The notes under the pieces are model-generated. The model worked only from the letters and a program-made list of their open reading frames with translations. It ran no database searches and was not told where the DNA came from. DNA of 64,000 nucleotides from Pseudomonas sp. RSB 5.4 (GTDB taxonomy: Bacteria; Pseudomonadota; Gammaproteobacteria; Pseudomonadales; Pseudomonadaceae): contig NZ_CP146986.1 in assembly GCF_037126175.1 (NCBI RefSeq), forward strand, positions 1,826,501 through 1,890,500. The letters are read 5' to 3'. Positions 26,546 through 37,860 of the stretch are shown piece by piece (the first letter of the stretch is position 1; the number at the start of each line of letters is the position of its first letter). Both the position numbers and the translations under genes were made by a program.

Positions 26546-26635
26546 AAAAGCCACATCAAAAACCAAAGCCAAAGCAGATCAAAAGATCACAGCCTTCGGC
26601 AGTTCCTGCATGGCACTGGATGCATTCAGTTAGAA

Positions 26636-26757
26636 ATTGGTCGGCTGACAGGCCGCCTTCGCGAGCAAGCCCGCTCCCACAGTTGGGCCAGGTGCATCAG
26701 CAAGAGATTGGTCGGCTGACAGGCCGCCATCGCCAGCGGGCTGGCTCCTACAGTCTA
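26636..26757 (+). repeat. Tandem pair of units: 22-bp direct repeat plus a single REP each
   Basis: ATTGGTCGGCTGACAGGCCG and the next two bases CC occur identically at 26636-26657 and 26707-26728, 71 bp apart. Each copy is followed by one REP-like arm (TTCGCGAGCAAGCCCGCTCC after the first; a diverged ATCGCCAGCGGGCTGGCTCC after the second). The pair looks like a local duplication of a REP-bearing unit whose second copy has drifted. It lies between the two large inverted repeats. Confidence 0.75.
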
Positions 26758-26821
26758 GATTGCGTGCAGCCCTGCGGCGAAGCCGCCCCACTCAACACAA
26801 TGAGCGTTAGCTCGAGTACCG

Positions 26822-27116
26822 CTTTTGATTTTGATCTGAGGGCCCGTCGGCAGGCTGAGTGGAGGGATTTATCCGGGGGTGGGAGCGTAGCGACCGTTTG
26901 GCGCAGCCAAACACAGCGAGAGGAGGTGCAGCGAAGCAAACCGTAGGCGCTGCCCCCCGGATGAATCCCGGAGCGAAGGAACCCGAGCCTAGGCGAGGGC
27001 CGAACGTCAGGGCATAGACCTTTTGGTTACTTTTGGGGCGTTTGCCAAAAGTGACCCGCCGTAAGGGCGGAACCCTAAGAGGCCGTTACCGCAGCAACGG
27101 ATATACCCACCCCACT
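26822..27116. repeat. Right copy of the ~290-bp inverted repeat
   Basis: Complementary to 26256-26545 with many small differences. It contains AGGTGCAGCGAAGCAAACCG, then CCTTTTGGTTACTTTTGGGG followed by CGTTTGCCAAAAGTGACCCG, and ends near CGGATATACCCACCCC. The segment TTGGTTACTTTTGGGGCGTT with TGCCAAAAGTGACCC is a frequently recurring intergenic sequence in Pseudomonas genomes, as I recall. No gene is seen between the two copies. Confidence 0.75.
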
Positions 27117-27159
27117 CAATTGACTCAAATCCCCAACCCATGCTCTCCTACACAACTTG

Positions 27160-27352
27160 TTACGGGTGCCCTTCACAGGGTGAAACGGGAAACCGGTGAA
27201 TCATGTGCTTTACTCAAAGCCATGTCAGTCCGGTGCTGCCCCCGCAACGGTAAGCGAGCGAAGCGTCAAATCCACTGTGCCGTACGGCATGGGAAGGTGA
27301 TGCTTGCAGGTCGGCCTGACGCCAACCCCTCGTGAGCCCGGAGACCGGCCCG
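27160..27352 (+). ncRNA. Cobalamin riboswitch controlling cbtB-cbtA-cobE-cobM
   Basis: On the plus strand the order is: GGGTGCCCTTCACAGGGTGA, AAACGGGAAACCGGTGAA, GGTGCTGCCCCCGCAACGGT (B12 box), and CGTGAGCCCGGAGACCGGCC closing the aptamer. It lies about 140 nt upstream of cbtB, and a terminator-like hairpin stands between (27417-27447). It faces away from the cobW riboswitch, so one intergenic region controls two divergent B12 units through separate RNA sensors. Confidence 0.93.
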
Positions 27353-27416
27353 CAACACACAGTGCGCATTTTGCGTCGCTGAACATAACAAACCCGCGGT
27401 GGGCGGGCGCTGTTCG

Positions 27417-27447
27417 AACCTCTGCGTGCCCGACTCGCAGGGGTTTT
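27417..27447 (+). terminator. Intrinsic terminator, likely expression platform of the cbtB riboswitch
   Basis: AACCTCTGCG (27417-27426) pairs with CGCAGGGGTT (27436-27445) with one G-U pair, and the T run continues to 27447. It lies 64 nt downstream of the cobalamin aptamer and 42 nt before the cbtB start, the place expected for a B12-induced transcription terminator. Confidence 0.7.
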
Positions 27448-27489
27448 CATGCGCTCTATCAACCCGCTGACACTCCAGAGGGAAGCGCC

Positions 27490-27687
27490 ATGTCAATCAT
27501 CAGCAGCACCGGCAGCAACACCGACAAAATCTCCAGCACCTCCACGTTGAGCCAACGCCTGACCGCCGCCATTTTCGCGTCGATCCTGGGTGCAAGCCTC
27601 GTGTACTTCGCCGGCTTCTCGCACATCGAAGCGGTGCACAACGCCGCTCACGATACCCGCCACAGCGCCGCGTTCCCGTGCCACTGA
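27490..27687 (+). CDS. cbtB: CbtB, small subunit of the cobalt transporter
   Basis: A 65-residue protein with one transmembrane helix (AAIFASILGASLVYFAGF) and the typical C-terminal histidine-rich tail (HIEAVHNAAHDTRH ... CH). These features define CbtB, which with CbtA forms a predicted B12-regulated cobalt permease. The ATG at 27490 follows GAGGGA. A cobalamin riboswitch lies directly upstream, and cbtA starts 11 nt after the stop. Likely role: cobalt binding or gating at the membrane for delivery to CobW and CobN. Confidence 0.93.
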   Translation: MSIISSTGSNTDKISSTSTLSQRLTAAIFASILGASLVYFAGFSHIEAVHNAAHDTRHSAAFPCH

Positions 27688-27698
27688 GACCTGCCGAC

Positions 27699-28397
27699 AT
27701 GATCAAGCGTATTGCGCAAACCGCAGGTTTCACCGGTCTGCTGGCCGCCCTGCTGCTGACTCTGCTGCAAAGTTTCTGGGTCTCGCCACTGATTCTGCAG
27801 GCCGAAACCTTCGAGAAGTCCGAACCGGTGGCCGTTCACGAACACGCCGCCGGCACAGCCGCACACACTCACGACGCCGAAGCCTGGGAGCCGGAAAACG
27901 GCTGGCAGCGCGTGGTCTCGACCACCGGCGGCAATCTGGTGGTGGCGGTCGGTTTCGCCCTGATGCTCGCGGGTCTATACACCCTGCGCGCACCGACCAA
28001 AACCTCGCAGGGCCTGCTCTGGGGCCTGGCCGGTTACGCGACCTTCGTCCTCGCGCCAACCCTCGGCCTGCCGCCTGAACTGCCGGGCACCGCGGCGGCC
28101 GATCTGGCTTCGCGGCAAACGTGGTGGATCGGCACCGCCGCCTCCACCGCAGTCGGCCTGGCCTTGATCGTGTTCAGCCGTCACTGGCTGATGAAACTGC
28201 TGGGCGTGGCGATCCTTGCCGTGCCGCACGTGATTGGCGCACCGCAACCGGAAGTGCACTCGATGCTCGCCCCGGAAGCGCTGGAAGCCCAGTTCAAAAT
28301 CGCTTCGCAGTTGACCAACGTGGCTTTCTGGCTGGCCCTGGGCCTGATCAGCGCCTGGTTGTTCCGCCGCAAAAGCGCTGCTCAATACCACGCATGA
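27699..28397 (+). CDS. cbtA: CbtA, membrane subunit of the cobalt transporter
   Basis: A 232-residue inner-membrane protein with about six hydrophobic helices (GFTGLLAALLLTLLQSFWV, LVVAVGFALMLAGLY, LWGLAGYATFVLAPTLGL, STAVGLALIVFSRHW and others). A periplasmic His-rich loop (VHEHAAGTAAHTHDAEAWE) could bind cobalt, and LPPELPG is typical of CbtA. The ATG at 27699 is preferred; a GTG at 27678 would overlap cbtB. The stop overlaps the cobE start by 4 nt (ATGA). Confidence 0.93.
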   Translation: MIKRIAQTAGFTGLLAALLLTLLQSFWVSPLILQAETFEKSEPVAVHEHAAGTAAHTHDAEAWEPENGWQRVVSTTGGNLVVAVGFALMLAGLYTLRAPTKTSQGLLWGLAGYATFVLAPTLGLPPELPGTAAADLASRQTWWIGTAASTAVGLALIVFSRHWLMKLLGVAILAVPHVIGAPQPEVHSMLAPEALEAQFKIASQLTNVAFWLALGLISAWLFRRKSAAQYHA

Positions 28398-28807
28398 CCG
28401 ATGACCGCGCAGCGCCGACCTTCGTGGTCGGTCTGGGCTGCCAGCGCGGCTGCCCGGCCAGTACGCTGCGCGCGTTACTCGATCAGGCATTACAGGCGCA
28501 TCGCATCGAACTGGAAGCGGTCAAGGCATTGGCCAGCATCGATTTGAAGCGCGATGAGCCAGGTTTGCAGGAGCTGGCCGCGCAACTGGCCTTGCCGCTG
28601 TTGTATTTCAGCAGCGACGAACTGGCCAGTTACCAGCAGCGACTCAGTCACCATTCTCAGATCGCCTATGAGCGCACCGGTTGCTACGGGGTAGCGGAAA
28701 GTGCCGCCCTGGCCCTTGCCGAGCAGTTGATCCAGGCACCGGCAAAGCTGCTGATTTCCCGGCAGAAATACGCTCAGGCGACACTGGCATTGGCCGGCGC
28801 CGCGTAA
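28394..28807 (+). CDS. cobE: CobE/CbiG C-terminal-type cobalamin biosynthesis protein
   Basis: A 137-residue protein matching the CobE / CbiG C-terminal domain. VVGLGCQRGCPASTLRALL opens it, LASIDLKRDEPGLQELA follows, then FSSDELA, and GCYGVAESAALALA (the family G-x-xGVAEpaAL motif). CobE proteins are needed for aerobic cobalamin synthesis around the precorrin-4/5 stage; the exact chemistry is poorly defined. The ATG overlaps the cbtA stop, so it is translated as part of the riboswitch-controlled unit. cobM follows after 82 nt. Confidence 0.93.
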   Translation: MTDDRAAPTFVVGLGCQRGCPASTLRALLDQALQAHRIELEAVKALASIDLKRDEPGLQELAAQLALPLLYFSSDELASYQQRLSHHSQIAYERTGCYGVAESAALALAEQLIQAPAKLLISRQKYAQATLALAGAA

Positions 28808-28889
28808 AATCCCGATAATCCCCCCCGTTTGATCATGAGCAATCTTCATCTGAAGCGTTGCGCTGCCCCGTTTTTCACAGGATTTCTTC

Positions 28890-29636
28890 ATGACCGTCTA
28901 CTTCATCGGCGCCGGCCCCGGCGACCCGGAATTGATCACTGTCAAAGGCCAGCGGCTGATCCGCAGTTGCCCGGTGATCATCTACGCAGGTTCGCTGGTC
29001 CCGGCCGCCGTGCTGGAGGGGCATCAGGCCGAAACCGTGGTCAACAGCGCCGAATTGCATCTGGAGCAGATCATTGAATTGATCAAAACCGCCCATGCCA
29101 AGGGCCAGGATGTGGCGCGGGTGCATTCGGGTGATCCAAGCCTGTATGGCGCGATTGGCGAGCAGATTCGTTATCTGCGCGAATTGCAGATTCCGTTCGA
29201 GATCATTCCCGGCGTGACGGCTACGGCTGCTTGCGCAGCTTTGCTAGGCACGGAACTGACGCTGCCGGACGTTTCGCAGAGCGTGATTCTGACTCGTTAC
29301 GCCGATAAAACTGCGATGCCGGCGGGTGAGGAACTGAGCAGTCTGGCGCAACACGGCGCAACCATGGCGATTCACCTGGGGGTCAATCATCTGCAGAAGA
29401 TCATTGGCGAACTGCTGCCACATTACGGCGCGGATTGCCCGATTGCGGTGATTCACCGGGCGACTTGGCCGGATCAGGATTGGGTGATGGGGACGCTGGA
29501 GGATATTGCCGCGAAGGTTGCGGCCAAGGGGTTTCGGCGTACGGCGTTGATTCTGGTTGGACGGGTGTTGGGGAGTGAGGTGTTTAGCGAGTCGTCGCTG
29601 TATCGTGCGGGGCATGCGCACCTCTACAGACCCTGA
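28890..29636 (+). CDS. cobM: Precorrin-4 C(11)-methyltransferase
   Basis: A 248-residue SAM-dependent methyltransferase of the tetrapyrrole methylase fold. VYFIGAGPGDPELITVKG at the N-terminus, VHSGDPSLYGAI in the middle and IPGVTATAACAALLGTELTLP are diagnostic, the last together with ILTRYADKTAMP pointing to CobM/CbiF rather than CobI or CobJ. It methylates C11 of precorrin-4 to give precorrin-5. AGGA lies 7 nt before the ATG. It ends the plus-strand B12 unit. The remaining cob genes must lie elsewhere. Confidence 0.95.
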   Translation: MTVYFIGAGPGDPELITVKGQRLIRSCPVIIYAGSLVPAAVLEGHQAETVVNSAELHLEQIIELIKTAHAKGQDVARVHSGDPSLYGAIGEQIRYLRELQIPFEIIPGVTATAACAALLGTELTLPDVSQSVILTRYADKTAMPAGEELSSLAQHGATMAIHLGVNHLQKIIGELLPHYGADCPIAVIHRATWPDQDWVMGTLEDIAAKVAAKGFRRTALILVGRVLGSEVFSESSLYRAGHAHLYRP

Positions 29637-29644
29637 AAGCAATT

Positions 29645-29775
29645 GTGGCGAGGGAGCTTGCTCCCGCCGGATCGCGGAGCGATCCCAAAACCGGACAACC
29701 CATTCATCACGGGTAAATGCATTGTCCGATTTGTGACTGCTTCGCAGTCAGGCGGGAGCAAGCTCCCTCGCCACA
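29645..29775. repeat. REP doublet of the GGCGAGGGAGCTTGCTCCC type between cobM and nfuA
   Basis: Left arm tgtggcgagggagcttgctc (from 29645, to 29668) and inverted right arm (29751-29775) surround about 80 nt. The core GGGAGCTTGCTCCC is a third REP sequence type in this window. It lies between convergent genes. Confidence 0.9.
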
Positions 29776-29809
29776 GCACCGTTTTTCATGTTCGCAGTGA
29801 ACACCTTAC

Positions 29810-30451
<642 letters not shown>

Positions 30452-31477
30452 CTAGTATTTTTGTCGGGAAAGCTCGGCAGCCGATTGACCGACGGGTTCG
30501 CGATCAATCCGCGCTTTAAGCCACTGATAGCTGCGTTTTTCCACCCATTCGTAACTCAGCCACGAGCCTACGCCGATGGCCAGAGCACAGAAAACGAACA
30601 TCAGATACGGGTTGATCCCGTAGCGCCGCGCAATAAAACCACCTGCCGACAGCACCAGTACGTGCATCAGGTATACCGAATAGGAACAGTCACCGAGCCA
30701 TTTCATCACCCGACTGCGCTCGACGTAGCGTTCCAGTGCGATACAGGACATCACCAGCACCGCACTCGGCACGCCCCAGTTCAACAGCCTTGGCGCTGGC
30801 GCCAGGTGATAGATCGCCAACAACGCGGCACCCATCGCCACCAGCGGCAGCCACAGCCCCGCGCCGATCCAGCCCCGGCGATACAGCACGCCAATGCCGA
30901 TCCCCAGCAAAAACTCGTAAACGATGTCCGAACGGTAGAACTCATTGAGCCAGCCGAACGCCTGGCACGCCGAAAACAGCAACGCGGCGACCACCAGCAA
31001 GCGCAACTGCCAGCGGAACACCAGCGCGCATGCAAACAACACATAAAAGAACATTTCGTAGTTGAGCGTCCAGCCGACATTCAGCGTCGGATAAATCCCG
31101 TAGCCGCCGGGGTTTTGCGCAGGGATGAATAACAACGACGCGAGGAAATGCGCCCAATCCACCGTCTGATCCGGCAACATCGGCCGGGCGAACACCACCA
31201 GCAACGCCATCAGCAGCGTGTACAGCCAATACGCCGGGACAATGCGAAACAGCCGATAGAGCAGAAACCGCGCCGGGGGCAACGCTTTGCTTTCGGTAGA
31301 CAGGAAGATCACCAGCCCGCTGATGACGAAAAAGATATCGACGCCGACTGCGCCTTTGTCGATGAAGAACTGCCCGACCGGGCCGCGCGCCTTGAAATCG
31401 AAGAAAATCTGCATGAAGTGGTGGCAGACCACGGTCCACGCGGCAAGCGCCCGCAGGGCCTGCACTGAAATCAACAT
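30452..31477 (-). CDS. Acyltransferase 3 family membrane protein (OatA/WecH-like)
   Basis: A 341-residue integral membrane protein with about ten helices. LRALAAWTVVCHHFMQIFF contains the family histidine, and GVDIFFVISGLVIF is the standard acyltransferase-3 signature. Such enzymes transfer acetyl or other acyl groups to exported sugars (O-antigen, peptidoglycan, exopolysaccharide). AGGAG sits 6 nt before the ATG at 31477; a longer open frame to 31603 only translates a REP element. The polysaccharide target is not evident from the neighbours. Confidence 0.9.
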   Translation of the reverse strand: MLISVQALRALAAWTVVCHHFMQIFFDFKARGPVGQFFIDKGAVGVDIFFVISGLVIFLSTESKALPPARFLLYRLFRIVPAYWLYTLLMALLVVFARPMLPDQTVDWAHFLASLLFIPAQNPGGYGIYPTLNVGWTLNYEMFFYVLFACALVFRWQLRLLVVAALLFSACQAFGWLNEFYRSDIVYEFLLGIGIGVLYRRGWIGAGLWLPLVAMGAALLAIYHLAPAPRLLNWGVPSAVLVMSCIALERYVERSRVMKWLGDCSYSVYLMHVLVLSAGGFIARRYGINPYLMFVFCALAIGVGSWLSYEWVEKRSYQWLKARIDREPVGQSAAELSRQKY

Positions 31478-31520
31478 GATCGGCTCCTGTCCACAACTCT
31501 CAAAACCACCGCCGATCCCT

Positions 31521-31610
31521 TGTAGGAGTGAGCCTGCTCGCGATGACGGCATGTCAGGCGACAACCATTCTGAATGGACTGACACCATCGCGAGCAGGCT
31601 CACTCCTACA
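31521..31610. repeat. REP doublet (GTAGGAGTGAGCC type) upstream of the acyltransferase
   Basis: Arm tgtaggagtgagcctgctcg (31521-31545) and its exact inverted copy (31586-31610). Same REP type as the pair at 20885. Located between the acyltransferase start and the end of cti. Confidence 0.92.
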
Positions 31611-31661
31611 GAGAATGTGCGGTGTTGCTAAGAGTTGGGACAGCAGGCCAGCCCCAAACGA

Positions 31662-33950
31662 TCAAAGATTCTCGTAGCGGTTCATGTCCAGCACGCCCTC
31701 TTCCACTGGATCGGTTTCGTGGAGGTATTGGCTCAGGTCGTGGAAATAGAACCAGAACTGCGGATGACTGCGACGAATCCCCCAGCGTTCGACGATTTTC
31801 TCGAAGCGCTCGGCATCCTTGGCGGTTTCCATGGCATCGACAAACTCCGGTACTTGCTCGGCCGGAATGTTGAAGATGAAGTTCGGATAGCTGCTGAGCA
31901 CGCCCGGATAGAGGGTCAAGGTGTCCAGCCCCGGTTGATAGCGCAGCGATTCCCCCAGCAGGAACGCCACGTTACTGTGCGCGCGATTGCGCAGCAGGCT
32001 GTACATCTCGCGTTTCCCGCTGCGGGTTTCGATGCGCAGCATGGTCGCTTCCGGCAACTGGTCGATGACCTTCAAACCGGCGGCCGGACGTGACGTCAGG
32101 CGACTCAGCGCCTGCTCGGCATTTTGCAGGGCCGGGTCGATATTCGGCCGCGAGCAGTAGGCGCCGTCACAGCGGTTGATCGGATCGGGCCGCGCATTCA
32201 GATCGCCGTAACGCGCCAGCAACTGCATGGCGAAGTCGTATTTCGGGTCCTTCGGATCGAGTTTCAGCGCGGTCGGCTTGTCGTCATCGATGGCTTCGTA
32301 GTCGAGCCACATCTTGAACTGGCCGCTGCTCTGATACCAATCGTCGAGGTAGTCCTCGCGGGAATCGGCCGGCATCAGGCGCAGGAAATTCTGTTCGGCG
32401 CCGTTGCGGATCAGGTCGAAATACAGGCGGGTCTGCGCCTGATGGGAAACGTTGCCGAACACATCGAAGTTGACCGCCAACTGGTAATAGGTGCGCTCCA
32501 GCAGCGGATAGTCGAACAGCCACATCGTTTGTGGCACTTCGCCGATCAGGCCTTTGGTCACCGAGGCGCTGTCGAAGTGACGGAAAATGCTCAGCAGCGC
32601 GTTGTCGTTGCCGGCCCACAGCGTCGACCAACTCGGCGCCGGTAAATCGGCGTAGCTGTCGCGACGCAGCGCTTCGTACTTGTTTCGTTTGTCGCGGTAG
32701 TTGTGCCACAGACTCAGGACGCTGCCGACGTCATCGTTCTGACCTGGCATCGCCAGCAGCGGCGTGGCCTGGCCGCGATAGACCGGGTCGGTGATGTACA
32801 GGTCGTGTTCCGGCGCCTGGAACAGCGCCCAGAAGTTGTCGCGGATCACGTCCGTCGCAATCTGCCCACGGCACACCGGCCCACGAATGAAGGTGCGTAC
32901 GAAGTATTCGGCGTTATCGAGCATGAACTGATAGCGCGCCTGCGCCGGAATCGCCTCAAAGGTCGCAAACGGGTTGGCCCGACTCTGCGGGCCGTAACCC
33001 GGCAACGCACTGACCTGCCAGTTGCCGCTGTAGAACAGGCTCTTGACCCGCGCCATCTTCGCCGCGCTCAGCGGATAGGTGATGTGGGTCTTGTGCACGA
33101 TCACCCCTTGCACCGGCCACAAACGGTAGTAAACCTGAGTGCCCGGGTCGTCATTCGGGCGGCGGGTGGCGATCAGGTCGATCGGCTGGCCAGTCGGCGT
33201 GCGCGAACGCACCCACTGGAAGTAATGCCCAGGCTCACCGTCCTTGAAATAGAGGTGCGCGAGGAACCAGTGTTCGAACAACCAACGCCCAACCAGGCTT
33301 TCCCGCGCCCCCGGCTGGTTGAGCAGGTTTTCCCACTGGACGATTTGCAGCGCTTCTTTGGCGCTCGGCGCCAGACCTTGCTCGTCGATCGGCGCACCGG
33401 ATGCCAGCCAGCGTTGCAGGGTCTGGTATTGCTGATCGGTCAGGCCGGTCACCGCCAGCGGCATGCCTTCTTTCGGGTGGGCGCCGGCATAGCCTGCAAA
33501 CTCGGCGGGCATCGCGCACATGTTTTCCCGTTGCAGGCCGAGGACGATGTCTTCCGGCAGTTTGGCGTTGGGCGTCAGCGGGGTTTTGTGGCCCAGTTCC
33601 AGCATCCGCGCCATCAATGCGGCCTGACTGCCTTGGGCATCAAGTACCGAATAGAAGCCTTTCTGCTGCCAGGCACGTTTGCCGAAGGCGTCGTAGAACA
33701 ATCGAGTGGTCGGCGCGGCTTGAGTACGCTCGCCATCGTAGACCGGCATCTTGCTCGCGCCCCGCCCTGCACCTTCGCCGCTGCCCAGATTGAGCTGGCA
33801 GGCAGAGTCGTAGCAGGCATGGCAGGCCACGCATTTCTCGGTGAAGATTGGCTGAATATCTCGGGTATAAGAGATCGCGGGCTCTTGCGCAACGGCGCCG
33901 CAGCTTAAGAACAGCATGAAAATGCTGATGACGCGGTACGACATGCCCAT
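31662..33950 (-). CDS. cti: Fatty acid cis/trans isomerase (cytochrome c-type)
   Basis: A 762-residue periplasmic protein. A signal peptide (RVISIFMLFLSCGAVAQ) precedes a heme c site CVACH (residues 40-44), followed by ACYDSACQLNLGS, an exact family feature. The long downstream part, with MPVYDG, YYRLWPVQGVIVHKTHITYP and AEYFVRTFIRGPVCRGQIA, matches Cti along its length. Cti isomerises cis-unsaturated membrane fatty acids to trans, stiffening the membrane against solvents and heat. Two ATGs (33950, 33944) are close together and either could be used. Its place beside metH is the known Pseudomonas arrangement. Confidence 0.95.
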   Translation of the reverse strand: MGMSYRVISIFMLFLSCGAVAQEPAISYTRDIQPIFTEKCVACHACYDSACQLNLGSGEGAGRGASKMPVYDGERTQAAPTTRLFYDAFGKRAWQQKGFYSVLDAQGSQAALMARMLELGHKTPLTPNAKLPEDIVLGLQRENMCAMPAEFAGYAGAHPKEGMPLAVTGLTDQQYQTLQRWLASGAPIDEQGLAPSAKEALQIVQWENLLNQPGARESLVGRWLFEHWFLAHLYFKDGEPGHYFQWVRSRTPTGQPIDLIATRRPNDDPGTQVYYRLWPVQGVIVHKTHITYPLSAAKMARVKSLFYSGNWQVSALPGYGPQSRANPFATFEAIPAQARYQFMLDNAEYFVRTFIRGPVCRGQIATDVIRDNFWALFQAPEHDLYITDPVYRGQATPLLAMPGQNDDVGSVLSLWHNYRDKRNKYEALRRDSYADLPAPSWSTLWAGNDNALLSIFRHFDSASVTKGLIGEVPQTMWLFDYPLLERTYYQLAVNFDVFGNVSHQAQTRLYFDLIRNGAEQNFLRLMPADSREDYLDDWYQSSGQFKMWLDYEAIDDDKPTALKLDPKDPKYDFAMQLLARYGDLNARPDPINRCDGAYCSRPNIDPALQNAEQALSRLTSRPAAGLKVIDQLPEATMLRIETRSGKREMYSLLRNRAHSNVAFLLGESLRYQPGLDTLTLYPGVLSSYPNFIFNIPAEQVPEFVDAMETAKDAERFEKIVERWGIRRSHPQFWFYFHDLSQYLHETDPVEEGVLDMNRYENL

Positions 33951-34100
33951 GATCCCGATCCTGAAAAAAAACGCCGCGATTCTACAGTATGACGCCCGTA
34001 CCAACATGAGCGATATTCATGCAAAACCACCACACGCTCCAAAACCACACAGGTTTGTTATGATCCCGGCCCTTCGTCATGGTCTTTTCGAGTAGTCCCA

Positions 34101-37811
<3,711 letters not shown>

Positions 37812-37814
37812 GCA

Positions 37815-37853
37815 GAACGGTCAGTCCCCGGACCTGCCGGGGATTGACCGTTC
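37815..37853. terminator. Strong hairpin between convergent metH and the large NEL gene
   Basis: GAACGGTCAGTCCCCGG (37815-37831) pairs with 37837-37853 over 17 bp with a single G-U pair and a 5-nt loop. It stands between two convergent stop codons, so it can serve both strands. There is no long T run on either side. Confidence 0.7.
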
Positions 37854-37860
37854 AGCGGGT

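Noticed and set aside
26204..27155. Insertion sequence between the two riboswitches
   Set aside because: Inverted repeats are present, but there is no transposase or remnant of one, and the arms are too diverged for typical IS ends.
31478..31603. N-terminal extension of the acyltransferase
   Set aside because: It only translates a REP element; the ATG at 31477 has a strong AGGAG.
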